A stretch of DNA of 64,000 nucleotides, from contig JAADJZ010000021.1 of NCBI GenBank assembly GCA_011032825.1, forward strand, positions 310,001 through 374,000, given 5' to 3'. The DNA is from Massariosphaeria phaeospora (Eukaryota > Ascomycota > Dothideomycetes > Pleosporales). The notes under the pieces are model-generated. The model was given only the letters and a program-made list of their open reading frames with translations, ran no database searches and was not told the origin of the DNA. Below, piece by piece: positions 34,080 to 45,483 of this stretch (positions within the stretch are counted from its first letter, which is position 1; each line of letters opens with the position of its first letter). Both the position numbers and the translations under genes were made by a program.

Positions 34080-34931
34080 ATGGAATCCAACCGCGCCATC
34101 CCCCTCCTCGACAAAGCCCAAGCTGGGAACTATGGCATTCCCGCCATGTGTTGTTACAACACCGAAGGCATTCTTGCCACGGTCCGCGCTGCCGAAGCCA
34201 AGAAGTCCCCGGCAATGATCCTACTCTTCCCCTGGGCAATCCACTACGCAAATTCCTGCCTCGTCCACCTCGCCGCTGAAGCCGCGCGGAGCGCCTCCGT
34301 ACCCGTAACCGTCCACCTCGACCACGCGCAAGACCCTGAGATTGTAAAGAAGGCAGCGGATATGGGGGGTTTCGACAGCATCATGATCGACATGAGCCAT
34401 TACGAGAAGGAGGAGAACCTGAGATTGACGGCCGAGTTGACGCGGTACTGCCATGAGAGGGGAATCGCGTGCGAGGCGGAACCGGGGCGAATTGAGGGTG
34501 GCGAGGACGGAGTTAGCGACACTGCAGATTTGCAGGGACTTCTCACAACGCCCGAACAAGCGCACGAGTTCGTAGCGTGCGGTATCGACTGGCTTGCACC
34601 TGCTTTTGGGAACGTGCACGGGAATTACGGACCGAGGGGGATCCAGCTGGAGTATGAGAGGCTACAATCGATTTACGATGCGGTGGGGGATAAAGTAAGA
34701 ATGGTGTTGCATGGGGCAGACCCGTTTACGAAGGAGATATTTGAGAAGTGTATCGGACACGGTGTGAGCAAGATCAACATCAACAAGGTGTTGAACAACC
34801 CGTGTCAGAAGGTGTGGGCGGAAAAGGCTGGAAAGGCTCCGTTCACGAGCGTGATTGAAGAGGCGACGGCGGAGATGCAGAAGGCTGTTGAAGGGTGCTG
34901 CGATCTGCTGGGGTCGACAGGAAAGGCTTAG
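34080..34931 (+). CDS. Class II fructose-bisphosphate/ketose-bisphosphate aldolase-like protein
   Basis: Zn-dependent class II aldolase fold; cytosolic, intronless, 283 aa. The family's metal ligands are visible: His82 in VHLDHAQD (79-85), His180 in FGNVHGNYG and His211 in VLHGADPF, with the phosphate-binding SKININKVL near the C-terminus. It is shorter than the housekeeping yeast aldolase (about 360 aa) and resembles the tagatose/ketose-bisphosphate group found in sugar-acid degradation. It is divergent from a dehydrogenase with a duplicated C-terminal domain, which argues for a catabolic pair. The first ATG follows the pyrimidine-rich sequence CTACCCTCACA. The family is clear, the precise substrate is not. 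Confidence 0.88.
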   Translation: MESNRAIPLLDKAQAGNYGIPAMCCYNTEGILATVRAAEAKKSPAMILLFPWAIHYANSCLVHLAAEAARSASVPVTVHLDHAQDPEIVKKAADMGGFDSIMIDMSHYEKEENLRLTAELTRYCHERGIACEAEPGRIEGGEDGVSDTADLQGLLTTPEQAHEFVACGIDWLAPAFGNVHGNYGPRGIQLEYERLQSIYDAVGDKVRMVLHGADPFTKEIFEKCIGHGVSKININKVLNNPCQKVWAEKAGKAPFTSVIEEATAEMQKAVEGCCDLLGSTGKA

Positions 34932-35588
34932 ATATTGCCGATGATTTGTATAGACCCAAATGTCACTCGTCCTGTTGTGGTAGTTATCAAGCCGAACGTA
35001 GAGATGTGCTCTGTCTAGAAGATCCACGCCGACACTCGTTCCTGCTCAATCTAGGCCTGGCCTTCTAACTGTGATATACTCCTCCCTACTCTTGTATAAT
35101 CCACGTTGTCTGCCGTATGGGAACAGATCATGGCCCAGTATTCCCAGGCTGGCATACCGTCCGACTCCTGTCTATTCGACGAGGTCTTCGTATAGATGCA
35201 AGGGCGGATGGAGAGTCCTGTTGACGCATCGAAGAGGAGAACGGGTCGACTAATCGGAGAGCACGCAGCCAGAACAGGGTTCTGTGTTAAGCCAGAGTGT
35301 AGCTCACACGATTAGTTGAGAGTGCACGCGTCGAGTTTCGCAGAAAGACGCGACGCGGCCTAGACACCTCGGCTGAGAATCTGCGCTAACCTGAACAGAA
35401 CTAGCTTCTATTCTTCATCTCCAAGCTCGACGATTCGTCTCGAGACGTTGTTGATTACAATGCTCCAATTCTACCCGTACATAGTCCCTCAAGAGCCAGG
35501 ACAACTTTGCGAAAGGACATAGTGAAACGCTATATGCACAGAACAGCAAATGTGACAGCGCAACGCTAAAGGGGCTTGAAGGATCCCA
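34932..35588. other. Convergent intergenic region
   Basis: About 650 bp between the stop codons of the aldolase (plus) and permease (minus) genes. No coding sequence, repeat or RNA gene recognised. Confidence 0.5.
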
Positions 35589-37601
35589 TCAGCAAAAGAC
35601 CTTCCAAATCTTCTTCCACCGCGGCCAATTCGCCTGCTCCGCTCGCTCCTCAGCCAAAATCTCAGCAAGGTTCATCTCCCTCCTGCCACTCGTAACATCA
35701 ATGTCCTTCGCCCGCTTAAAGCTCGTCCGAAACGCCACCTTGTACCCGACATAACAGCAGATGACGATCGGGAAGGCCAGATACGCCTGGAAGAATGACT
35801 CAATACGCTCGCGAGCTGTCATTTCTCCGTATCCGACAGGCGCGAAACCGGTCCAGAACTGCGCGATCAGAACAAGGATGTTGAAGATGAGGCCAGCCCA
35901 GGACCCGTAGACGGTGGCTTGCGATTTGAAGGCTAGTTCGGAGAGCGTGTGGCCTTGTAGCGCCCAGGCGCGTCGGAAGCGGATGTGGCAGATGCAGATG
36001 GAGGTCCAGGTGAAGATGGTGGCCAGACCGGAAATGGCGATCATCCAGGAGAAGGCTTTTCCTCGCACTTCATCGCCCGCGGCAACAATATAAGCTATGA
36101 AGCCGAAACAAGATGAGAAGATTATGGCTGCGAGAGGTCGCCCGGACCGGTCGATGTAGCCAAGGAACTTGGGCGCCTGACCTAGGTCTGCGAGTGCCGC
36201 GATGGTACGCGATGACCCATAGATGGAAGAGTTGCCAACCGAAAGGACCGCAATGAGAATGACAACGTTCATGATCGATGGTACCACGCTTATACCGGCA
36301 TTCCGGACGGCAATAACGAAGGGTGAAGCGTTGGCGTCATTGGAAGAAGCTCCGATGAGACTAGGATCGGTATATGGGACAAGACAGCCGACAATCGTAA
36401 GGGAGACCATGTAGAACTGCCATTGTCAGAGATGAACCCAGGATCAGAAAATAGGATGTCTTACCAGAGTGATACGCCAAAACACCTGCTTCACGGCGGT
36501 CGGAAGTGTTTTGCGCGGGTTCTCTGTCTCGGCCGCACAGAGACCGACGAGCTCCGTTCCTGCAAACGAGAATGCGGCTGTTACAAAGACACTGCACAAC
36601 CCTTTGAACCCATTATTGAATGCGCCGGGATTGTACCTGGAGCAGTCAGTATTCTGAATCAGTAAAGTCTACTCACTGTTCAAGCACTTACCAAAATTTA
36701 GCGCCCATATACGCCTGGCCCGGTACGCCACCAGTGTCGATGATGATGCCCAAGATGATAAAACCAATGACAGCGGTAATTTTGATGATAGAGAAGACGA
36801 ATTCCGCTTCGCCATATCCTTTGACGCCGAACATGTTGATACTAGAGCATTTAGTAGATGCTCTGAATAGAAGAGGATTCTTTCGTACCTGATAATAAGA
36901 ACCAAGAAGATCGTAACCCATACAGCGGGATTCACACCCCTGGCGCCTGGCCAGAAAGACATTGTGATAGATGCTGCAACGATTTCGAGCGGTAGAGCGA
37001 CGAGCCAGGAAAGTGCATAACTAAAGTGGTCAGTCAGTCATCTATATGTCTCATAAGAATGGAGCGCATACTTCCAAGCCATGGCGAACCCCCAAGCAGG
37101 ATCGATAAACCTCGACGCGTACACAGCGAAAGATCCAGCAACCGGAAAGGCAACCGCGAGTTCTCCAAGGGCATGCACAGTACAGTACAACATGATTCCG
37201 ATGAGACCGTAGGCAAGGACGAGGGATGCGGGTCCGCCAGCTTGTAAAGCAGAACCTGAACCAACGAATAGACCAGTACCTGCGATAACCATTAGTATCC
37301 TATCCGAGAAGAATTGTTCTGCCCAGGTAGACTTACCAATTGACCCTCCGATAGCGATCATCTGCAGATGCCTATCCTTCAACTTCATACTCAACGCAGG
37401 CTGAGCAGGAGGCTGATCTTTCAACGGCCTGCCCTCCGAATCCAGCGCCTGAGTCACCATGCGCGCATTCGGATTCTTCTTGAAGCTGTCCGTGAAGCGC
37501 GACCACTTCGACCCCGTCACCGTCGGTTCCGTCGAGCCAACATCGTACTGTGGGGGCCCTGAGGCTTGCGACGAGCCTTTCTCCAAGTCCTTGTCCGCCA
37601 T
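35589..37601 (-). CDS. Amino-acid permease (fungal YAT/APC family)
   Basis: Plasma-membrane amino-acid/H+ symporter. Six exons in transcript order: 37601-37337, 37279-37072, 37020-36889, 36841-36692, 36636-36465, 36416-35589; 584 aa, with every phase closing. Splicing rebuilds the family signatures: HLQMIAIGGSIGTGLFVGSG after the about 80-residue cytosolic N-terminus, GELAVAFPVAGSFAVYASRF, WNYALSWLVALPLEIVAASI, and AFSFAGTELVGLCAAETENP. About twelve hydrophobic segments follow, with a cytosolic tail ending WKKIWKVFC. Length and topology match general and dicarboxylic amino-acid permeases; substrate range cannot be read. The N-terminal Lys/Ser/Pro-rich stretch is the usual place for ubiquitination-driven down-regulation (family knowledge). 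Confidence 0.95.
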
Positions 37602-39033
37602 GCTGAACTGGACTCGAGCAACTCACGGAAGGGCAGAAGAGACAAGAGATAGAGTTGAAGTCGGAGTCGCAGCAGAAAGAGAGGTATGCGGAGTAATAGC
37701 TCGTGCTACGCCTGTCAAAAGCGCGCCGTGACTGGTACACAGGGAAGCACGCGACCAGGTTCCTTTTAAAGGCCGAAAGGTTGCGATCTAGGGCCGGCTT
37801 TACAGGGAATTCCTAATCTGGGGTTACGGGTAGGGGCATGGTAATTGGGTAAAGAGCGCGGAAGGTGCGTAGCAAGCATACGCCACTGAGCGCCTACTTT
37901 GCCTCTTTCCCTCGGTGTTCACGATAAGAGAGGGAGGCGTGCGGTCCACCCCACAGTTGGACGATCGATAAGCGGCCAATGATGGCATGGCTAATAGAGG
38001 CGACGGCCGAGGAGCTGGCTAGCATCGTTGTGAGTCGTCAGCAACCCCACAGGCGGTTGTCCAGCTCAGCTCCTCGTACGTTATGTTACGCCGCGTGCGA
38101 CATCAGATGAATCCTCCGACCCGCCACCGCCTTCACGAAGACCAAGCTTCCCTTGGACGCGCTGTCAAGCTTTCTTACCATACCTTATGTCCGCCGGTAC
38201 CAACTCAATCTCCTTCCCGATTGGGTAAATGCGAATCGAAACCGAGGCGGTTTTCAAGAGCTGACATGAAGTTGCGATACCGGCATGACCGCATCCCTCC
38301 CGAGGTCGTTGGGGCGGACTTGTGACGTCACCAACGCGGAAGAGGCTTTTGCTAAGCTTCGCTAGGGCGCCGATCTATCGAGACCCGAGGGCGGGGTGAA
38401 CTTCTTGACAACCCGTTGACGTACCAGTATGTATGTGTTAATAGATAGGCGACGACCGGCTCTCAAGGAAACACGGTCTCCGGAACTAAGGCTGAGAACG
38501 ATAGAATACAAATCTTGTAGAATACTGTATTGTAGTTTTGTAGAGCTATATCGCTGCGTTAGCATAATCGTTTTGGAGGCAGGCAGGTCTATCTTCTTAG
38601 TTCCGGAGATCCCGTTTCCGTAAGAGGACCGGCAAAGGATCGATTTGGTAAATTAACCTGGGGGTTCAATATAAGAATTTGTGTGGAAACTTAGCTACCG
38701 ATCGATCGACTGAGATAAAGGGACGCGCAGCATAAGCAATGTTAAGCTTTGTACAGAATAATCACTACTGATCGAGCGTAGTCTTGTTCTCGACTCAAAT
38801 TCAACGCGATCCTCAGGCATAACCGCAACACTGTCGTCGCGGGGATCGAGTTTTCCGTATCCCTGAACTCCAGATAAATCAGACCACCCAAAGCATGACA
38901 TCTCCGCGCACCGGATACCAGGAGCGTAACCAACTAAACCCAAGGGCAGTACTTCAGTAGGGCCGAGGTACCTGCGTCGCCTTCACCCGGAAAGCACTGA
39001 AACCGCCTCGGGATGTTAGTCTGCTCCTGCACG
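37602..39033. other. Intergenic region with a small inverted-repeat element
   Basis: About 1.4 kb. The left part is the permease promoter. A roughly 155-bp inverted-repeat element sits at 38467-38619 (separate entry). No gene is supported; short frames around 38083-38325 and 38742-38943 lack any motif or splice partner. Confidence 0.5.
38467..38619. mobile_element. MITE-like element, copy A
   Basis: Non-autonomous inverted-repeat element. The left end 38467-38490 and the reverse complement of the right end 38596-38619 match at 21 of 24 positions; both contain TCTCCGGAACTAAG. The interior has a segment (about 38545-38590: GCTATATCGCTGCGTTAGC, then TTTTGGAGGCAGGCAGG) that recurs in two further copies near 54.9 kb and, inverted, near 58.1 kb. 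There is no coding capacity. Exact outer limits and target duplication are unclear. Confidence 0.7.
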
Positions 39034-40289
39034 CTATCCGCGGTACGAAGAATCCTTCACCAACTTGACGTTCTTGCCCTCACCGACGACCTTGTACCAC
39101 CCCCGACTGTATATATCCTGAAGAACATACACTTTTTCCAACGCGGGCATATGCTGCAGCAAGTTCTCATGCGGCAGCTGATTGGGCAGGAGAATGCGAC
39201 GAATCTGCATTCGCTGCGCGCGCGAAAGACGTTTTTCCAGGGCCAGGAAGTTGAACATGATGAAGTGAGACTCAAAAGCCCATTGGTTGAAGCTGTACGG
39301 GAAGTTTTTGGTCTCGTGGTAGATTTGCCGACTGACTCCCGCGAGTTGGGTGAAGTTGCGAGACACGCTGCGGGAAAAGTCGAGCTTGCCCAATCGGAAT
39401 GGGTTGATGAGCTTATCGAAAACGGAGCAATGGTATTTGAAGCGTGGAACGATCTTGACTTCTTCGTTGTCCTCGACAGTCTCGTAGTTTGTGTAGTTGA
39501 TAACAATAGTGTCACCACCGAATGCGAGATCGTAGATTTGGTTGCGAACATCTTTTGGAAGACGTAGGAATCGGGAGTTCTCTTGGTTGTCGTTCCATCT
39601 TAGACACAGTTAGTTCACTCCCGGTTGTGTCTAGATTATTTGACTTACAATTCGTGTTCTTTCGACTCCGCTGCGATTCGCTGACCCTGTACGTTCCTGC
39701 GCGGCGGTACAGACTTCGTCGCCTTGTACGTCTTTGGTATGTAAGTAATCTTGCTGACTTTGGCGGATTCTTGCGATACTTCCAAAGACTCATCATCTGT
39801 GACGATAGGCTGGCTGTTTCTCGACTTGATAGTAGATGGTCCGCCCCCTGCCTGCTTGCGGTCATCATCGGTACTGTCTTGCATTCTATCAAAGCTATTC
39901 TTCCTTAGCCTTGATTTGTTCGCGGCACCATTTGTTGATTTGTTCTCAGAGTTGTGTTGCTGCATGTAGCTGTCGAATCCCTCGCGACTACCATAAATGG
40001 AACGGTTGGTAGGCTGCATAACCGACTTGTTTTTCATCGTGTTCAACGCGCCAGCAAGCTTGTTTGGCTGAGAAGAGTCGTCATCGAGGTCCATCTCGTC
40101 AGCGGGTATAGAGACCGGGCCTCTATGTTTGCTCGATTTGGGCGGCATTTTCGTGTTGACTGTAGGGGAAAGCTGGGAAGAAATGGAGGTGCTTGCGTGC
40201 GTGTTGGGCTTAGGTCGCTTGCGGTTAGCGTCGTTTTGGGTTTCAGGCATCATTGACATGTTCCGCCGCGAGTAGGTGCGCTTGCTCAT
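39034..40289 (-). CDS. Hypothetical protein with LPxDVRNQIYxLAF-type domain
   Basis: Exons 40289-39649 and 39598-39034 joined in phase 2; 401 aa. The N-terminal 210 residues are basic, Ser/Asn/Gln-rich and probably disordered (MSKRTYSRRNMSMMPE; NRKRPKPNTH), suggesting a nuclear protein. The second exon has the motif FLRLPKDVRNQIYDLAFGG, the hallmark of a very abundant Pezizomycotina domain (F-box/2EXR-like), followed by SRNFTQLAGVSRQIYHETKN and ALEKRLSRAQRMQIRRILLP, which keep the family spacing. Such proteins are numerous and mostly of unknown function. A link to ubiquitin ligases is only suggested by the F-box-like motif. Confidence 0.8.
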
Positions 40290-40678
40290 GGTGGAGAAAC
40301 TGAAGACAAGTAGTTGTGGAACGAGAGTCTTATACGGGTGGTGCTCTTGACCCGATTGAGTAGATAGACTGGGTGAAACAGGTGGAGCATTAGTCTTGGC
40401 AAGTGAAGGTAGGCGCAACCTTGAAACCATCAAATCAGGTTACGGTGGTGCCACTTATAACAAACTTGGGCACTGGGCGAGTTTGTTCCAAACCTAGTCC
40501 AGTAAGAAAGTAATAGCTACAGTGGAAAGATTGATATGTAAAATGTTGATTGGGCGACCTCTGGACACACTGGGGCACGTGAGTTATAGCTTACTTTAAG
40601 AGGGCTAGCGCACGTCTATGTGTGAATATCGTCTATGTGTGAATATGACGCTATGAGATCTTCCTTACACTCCGCAAA
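40290..40678. other. Short intergenic region
   Basis: About 390 bp with the promoter of the minus-strand gene at 39034-40289 and the 3' flank of the next minus-strand gene. A short direct duplication GTCTATGTGTGAATAT occurs at about 40614-40645. No gene seen. Confidence 0.5.
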
Positions 40679-42323
40679 CTACCCTTTATCTGCTCTCATC
40701 GACACCATAGCGATTAAGATCCCACAAGCCGCAGTAACATATGCACTCACACCAAAAGCACCCTGTACATCCATCCTGAGTGTCGACCATAATACCCCAA
40801 ACAACAGGCTCGCGGAAAAGAACAAAACAAACACCACCAGAGTAATGAGATCCTGATCCCAACCCTCCCGATAGTAGATACCCCAACCTTCAGCTGGGTC
40901 TCCAGCTGTACCACGCAGTTCTCCGCATACGCGCTTTGGCAGTAGATCGAGGATCCAAGTATCGGTTTCGTCGACGCAGGAAGGTGATTCAAAGAGGTGC
41001 ATCAGATATGTCGGACATATGGGTGGATAAGTTGCGGGTGGGCCTGGCCTACAGCGGTACTCGGCACCCGGCGAGGGCTCGACTTTGGATGCGGGGGGTA
41101 TGCATTCGCACGATGTGGGTGTACAACACGGATCGTGGTCTCGAACCTCGACGCTACCGCCTAGGGGAAGCCGAAACTAAAAGAGTCTGATCAGTTTCGG
41201 TCCTAGAGCGTGCTGAGGGATATTACCTTGACGAAGAAAATCCCTTTGACTGTCTTCATCGAGAGGAGGCTTTTGAGTCGTCCTCGGTTTCCTGTAAACT
41301 GACTGCGGAGGAAGATAAGGAGCTCTCGGTCCGAGTTCACTGATTCGACACGGTCCTGGCGTAGGCATTTTCGGTGTCCACCTTCACGCATGCAGGTCAT
41401 CACATGGAGGGCCTGCTGTTGAGAAGAGATATTACCCGTAGCCTGGGGTGTGGATACTGGAATAGAGCTATTGTGTTGTGGTAACGAATACACCGGTGAG
41501 TCTCGCTGAAAAAGTCCAGTGATTTTAGACACAGCTTTCTGAAAGAGTAATCTTGTTCGCGCGTAAATGTGTCCTTCGTCGTGTGGATTTTGGCTGTGAC
41601 CTGTTGAGTGGACCACTGCACCAGAAGATCGTTCCATGTGCTTGACAAGCTCCGCGACGCCGTCCTTTCGCAACTCAGTAACTTCGTCTGAGAAAAGCAC
41701 TCCCTCTCTACATTTCTGTTATAGGTTAGCTCCGTACTAAGAAATCGCACCCATGGTATCCCAAGGTTCTATAATGCAATACTGTTATGATGCCGCAGCC
41801 AATGCCTCAGGTCCTAACCCTACATTATGTAGTCTTAATGTCATTATTTTAGTGAACAACGCACTTACGCATTGCCATACCAGTCGCACCTGGCGCCTGG
41901 ATTGAACACTTGGCTCTGTAGTGGCCCCATATACCCACAAATCTTGTAATATTGCCGAAGTTGAGATTTGTCCTATTTCAAACCCGGAAGACTCGACCTT
42001 CTTATATTTCTTCCTCAACTCTGACTGCCCCGGCTGTTGGCTGACTCGATTCTCCAGTCGCCGAGCAAGAGAGTATTTAGGTCCAGGTCGGATGGGATAC
42101 AACTCTCGCTCTGGCACCATAGATTCAGTACTGAATATCTCAAGAGAAGAAGCGCATATATGAACTCGAGAAAGTACATACCAGTATGTCGGCACCCAGA
42201 TACTCGGTGCCCCTTGATGCAAGATGCACACGCGTACTTCGTACTACTTACTGATTTTCCTGTTGGAGCTTTCAATCCCGAGCTAGGCGCTGGGCTTTCG
42301 GTAGCAGCTGGAGAGGCTTCCAT
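40679..42323 (-). CDS. Copper-fist-like N-terminus joined to a C-terminally membrane-anchored fungal orphan protein
   Basis: Exons 42323-42182, 42110-41869, 41715-41227, 41176-40679; 456 aa. Residues 29-48 read KYACASCIKGHRVSGCRHTE, with C32-x2-C35-x8-C44-x-H46 and GHR at 38-40, the exact copper-fist zinc-knuckle spacing; the RGRP motif that should follow is degraded to IRPGPK. Next come RQVRLVWQCKCREGVLFSD and TELRKDGVAELVKHME, LHVMTCMREGGHRKCLRQD, RELLIFLRSQFTGNRGRLKS and a Cys/Pro-rich region, as in a Pleosporales orphan family, then two membrane helices (about 400-421 and 434-451). The 153-nt intron between exons 2 and 3 is the weakest junction; if it is wrong, two genes are present. DNA binding from a membrane protein would be unusual. 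Function unknown. Confidence 0.6.
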
Positions 42324-43034
42324 GTTGACAGCGGACAGTAATAAAAAGGTATAGAGAGGGCGATCGCGATAAGTGACACGATCACAAGCATATCTCAAGA
42401 GATGGTGGTAAAGAAGAAAAGAGAGAGAGCCAGACGGTAATGGGTGTGTCTTGTACGTTAGGCTGCAGACGGTTATGCGCTCAGCCTCATTTGGCCCCAG
42501 AAGGCTTGGAAGTGCGGCATCGATTCCGCGTGACAAGTACAGCCACCTGCAGGTGGGCGGAATTCAGCCTTGCATGCCTCACCTGAAAATACGCCGCATC
42601 ACGAACACTGAGCATCAAATACTCTGCCACAGACCCTGTTTTGAACTCGGAGAGCACGAAAGCGTGTCTTCGGACGGCTCGGAGGCCTCTACCAGTGAAT
42701 AACCGGAATAAAGAAGCGCGTGTAGGTATTAAGATGGGTATCTTTTGATGACTCGACTACAAAAGAGTGGTATTAAACTGGATGTTTTGGACTGCGAGAA
42801 AATATAACAGACGAATCGGATGAAATTAACCCCATAGAGAGTGTGTCACGGTACAGGATTGATGTTTAGAATTACGAGAAGCCCACATACTTGCTGGAGA
42901 CGTCTGAGTTGAAATGCCGTCCTGTCGGGTCGAATACGCTTTCGAAAAGGGTGTGTTGCTGTTATTCTCGTTTGTACATCCACCGGGAAGTTATTTGCTG
43001 GACAGTTCTCCTCCATATTGACCACAAGCTCCAC
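42324..43034. other. Intergenic region, no supported gene
   Basis: About 700 bp holding the promoter of the preceding minus-strand gene and the 3' flank of the Mid2-like gene. The small plus-strand frame 42451-42702 has no motif or splice context. Confidence 0.5.
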
Positions 43035-44165
43035 TCATTTTCGTGGTTGAGGTGGATTGATAAGGATTGGAAGATCGTGAATAGTAGGGAGCTCAGATTC
43101 CGGGCGGGCCGTAGCAGATGCCATCGTTTGCGCAGTTGATGGCGGCCGGATAGTACCTTCTGGAGGTGCGTACCAGGAAGCTGTATTGGCATTGAACCCT
43201 TGCTGGGATACTCTATGCGCGTATATGGTCTTGTTGTCTTCGTATGGCGGAATAGGAGAGGTAACATCGGGGGAAAGACCGGCGTAGCTTTCTGGATAAG
43301 GTTGTTGTGGTGATCCTTGCATCATCTGGGGTGCGACTTGGTACATTGTTTCTTCCTTGTTCCGCTTCCTAGTTCGTAGTAGATAGAATATTAGGCCGGC
43401 TATTGCAACAAGAGCAACTCCCCCAACTACGACACCGGCAATCCATGCCTTGCTTGGTTGCTTTGTGGGGGCCGACTTCTCAAGCTCAGTGGGCGTAGAA
43501 GATGACGTTTGTGATGCGACACTTGAAGGCGGTGGTCGCGAAGCTGCAGTAACGGACAGCTCAGAAAAGGACGGCTGGGACGTAGTAAATGATGACGAGG
43601 TCGGCGACGTAGAGGGTGAAACTAACGGCCTCTCGTAGAAGTATTCATTGTCCGCTTCATAGCATCCAAGCCAAAGGATAGAGCTACTGTCTCTGGTACT
43701 TCCGGTGTAAAAGGTATCTGTACCGCAATAGTCACTACTGTAGCCAGTTGTTAGACAGTGTCATAGACATTATATAAGATAGCTGCTCACCATACAGTCG
43801 AGCCGTCAAAAAACATAGCGGTAGAGCCGACACAGTCAGTCACAATAGTTCTGTCGACACAGTCCAACATCCAATTTGTGGCTGTAGTAGCACAACAGTC
43901 GACGCGTTTGCTGTCTATCCAAAAGAATTGATCAGGATTACAAGATTGAGCAGAAACTAGGGACGATGTCAGCCATTAGAAGGAAGTTTATGTTGACTTG
44001 AATACCTGATGTGCCGTAAATACTGAACCCAACAAATCTACTGTCGTATGAACTTGATTCTTGACGACGAAAGTTTGGAGGCGGCGTAACAACTGGCTCC
44101 GCTGGATCTGTCGCCGAACGCGATGCGAGTGCGGATAGCCCCAGTAGGGGCATTGGCAAAACCAT
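43035..44165 (-). CDS. Single-pass surface protein, Mid2/WSC-like architecture
   Basis: Exons 44165-44006, 43956-43791, 43737-43035, phases 1 and 2; 342 aa. A signal peptide (MVLPMPLLGLSALASRSA) starts it. The outside part has a Cys-rich segment of about eleven Cys (SCNPDQFFWIDSKRVDCC, DCVDRTIVTDCVGS, CSDYCGTDTFY, LGCYEA), then a Ser/Thr/Pro stalk (SPTSSSFTTSQPSFSELS). One membrane helix follows (WIAGVVVGGVALVAIAGLIF) with a basic stop-transfer (LLRTRKRNKEE), and a roughly 105-residue Pro/Gln-rich cytosolic tail. This layout is that of fungal wall-stress sensors, but I do not see the canonical WSC cysteine pattern, so sensor function is inferred from architecture only. Confidence 0.75.
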
Positions 44166-45483
44166 TGCGCTGAAGACGAAAAGAATGAGAACAAGGTGAG
44201 AATGCTGGATATGGGACGAAGAACAGACGGCAAGAACGATAACATAGGGAGGTCCTAACGCTACGCCTCAGCATCAGGCTCCAACGCCGTGTGAGAGGAA
44301 ATGAGTGGAAAGGAGATAGCCTGGATGCGGCACAGCACGTTGTGACGCACCTCCATCACGCACAGAAGGCAGTGTAAAGGAGGAGGAAGCAGGGATCGGC
44401 AAGACTTCGTTCGCTACTCCTCTCACAAGTTATTGAGCAGCCGAGAGAAACATGTCGAATAAGGACGCTATCTCTAAGCCGTGACTGAACTTGCTGATTC
44501 TCCCATGACTCACTCAATGAATGTGTACTAAAACATGAGAAGAAGAGGTTGAATCTCCTGTTGATTGTAGTGGCTTTGCTGCATTGCTGCTCCAGCTAGC
44601 TCGTTCGATGATTGACGCCGCATGTCGTGTAACACAACGAGGCTGTACCCGTACCTTGGACTTCCCGTGCGGCGGGTCTCTTGGCAGATATGAGAGCTGG
44701 AGCTAGGTAAGTAGACCTCATCCATGAGGATACCATAGACATGCCATTAGCAGCCGGGCTCTTGGAGTCTCTTTCGATCCATGCTCCCCTTTCTACGCCC
44801 CCGAACTTGGTCGATTTCTACAGACACCAGAAGATAGCGAACTTAAGCCGTTTCTCCAGCGTCTTCAGTCCAGAAAGTCGATAGTCCAGTAGTGAGCCCT
44901 GTCCGTTCTCAAGTTTCAGACCGACTCAATGCTGCCGTGGCATTCGCTTTCAACCTCTTGCTGTCTTGGTCCTGCTCCACTGCGGCGCTTCCACGGAACG
45001 GACTCCGCAGCCATCCTATCGGGCAGGCGTCTACACGGCGTTGCAGTCGATCGATTGGAGCCCAGGGATGCGTGACAGCACAAAGAGGGGGCAGGTCTGC
45101 CGGCAGCATCGCGGCACAGTGTCGCGGATGATTGATGGAGGTTTGGGGGCGGGGGCGGTCGAAAAGACAAGCGAGACCAAATGGTACGGTACGTGCGCGT
45201 CGCGTCTTCCTTCCTCTTGAGCACCGCCATCGGCCAACAACAACCACGCCTTATTAAATCCAAACTTCACCTCCAACTACCAATGAAGGTCATTCCGCTC
45301 TCAAACTAGGTTCTTCAACATATCGAAGGCTCTTTGCCGACGTAGTACAGTACTTCTTTTAGTTACCAAAACTTCTGAACCTACACGCTATCCTATATCT
45401 ACTAACATATACCCCTAATCATCCCCTCACACTAGAACAATACAAACTAACAACTCCCTATCTTTTCATCTTCAGCACCATCC
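44166..45483. other. Intergenic region, no supported gene
   Basis: About 1.3 kb. The left end is the promoter of the Mid2-like gene; 45260-45483 is probably the 3' untranslated region of the Gly/Val-repeat gene. Overlapping frames on both strands at 44892-45276 are mutually incompatible and have no motif. No repeat or RNA gene recognised. Confidence 0.5.

Noticed and set aside
42451..42702. 83-codon plus-strand frame in the spacer near 42.5 kb
   Set aside because: It starts in the antisense of a promoter and leader region, with no motif or splice partner.
44892..45276. Cluster of overlapping frames of about 80-115 codons on both strands
   Set aside because: They exclude each other, have no homology pattern and no splice context.
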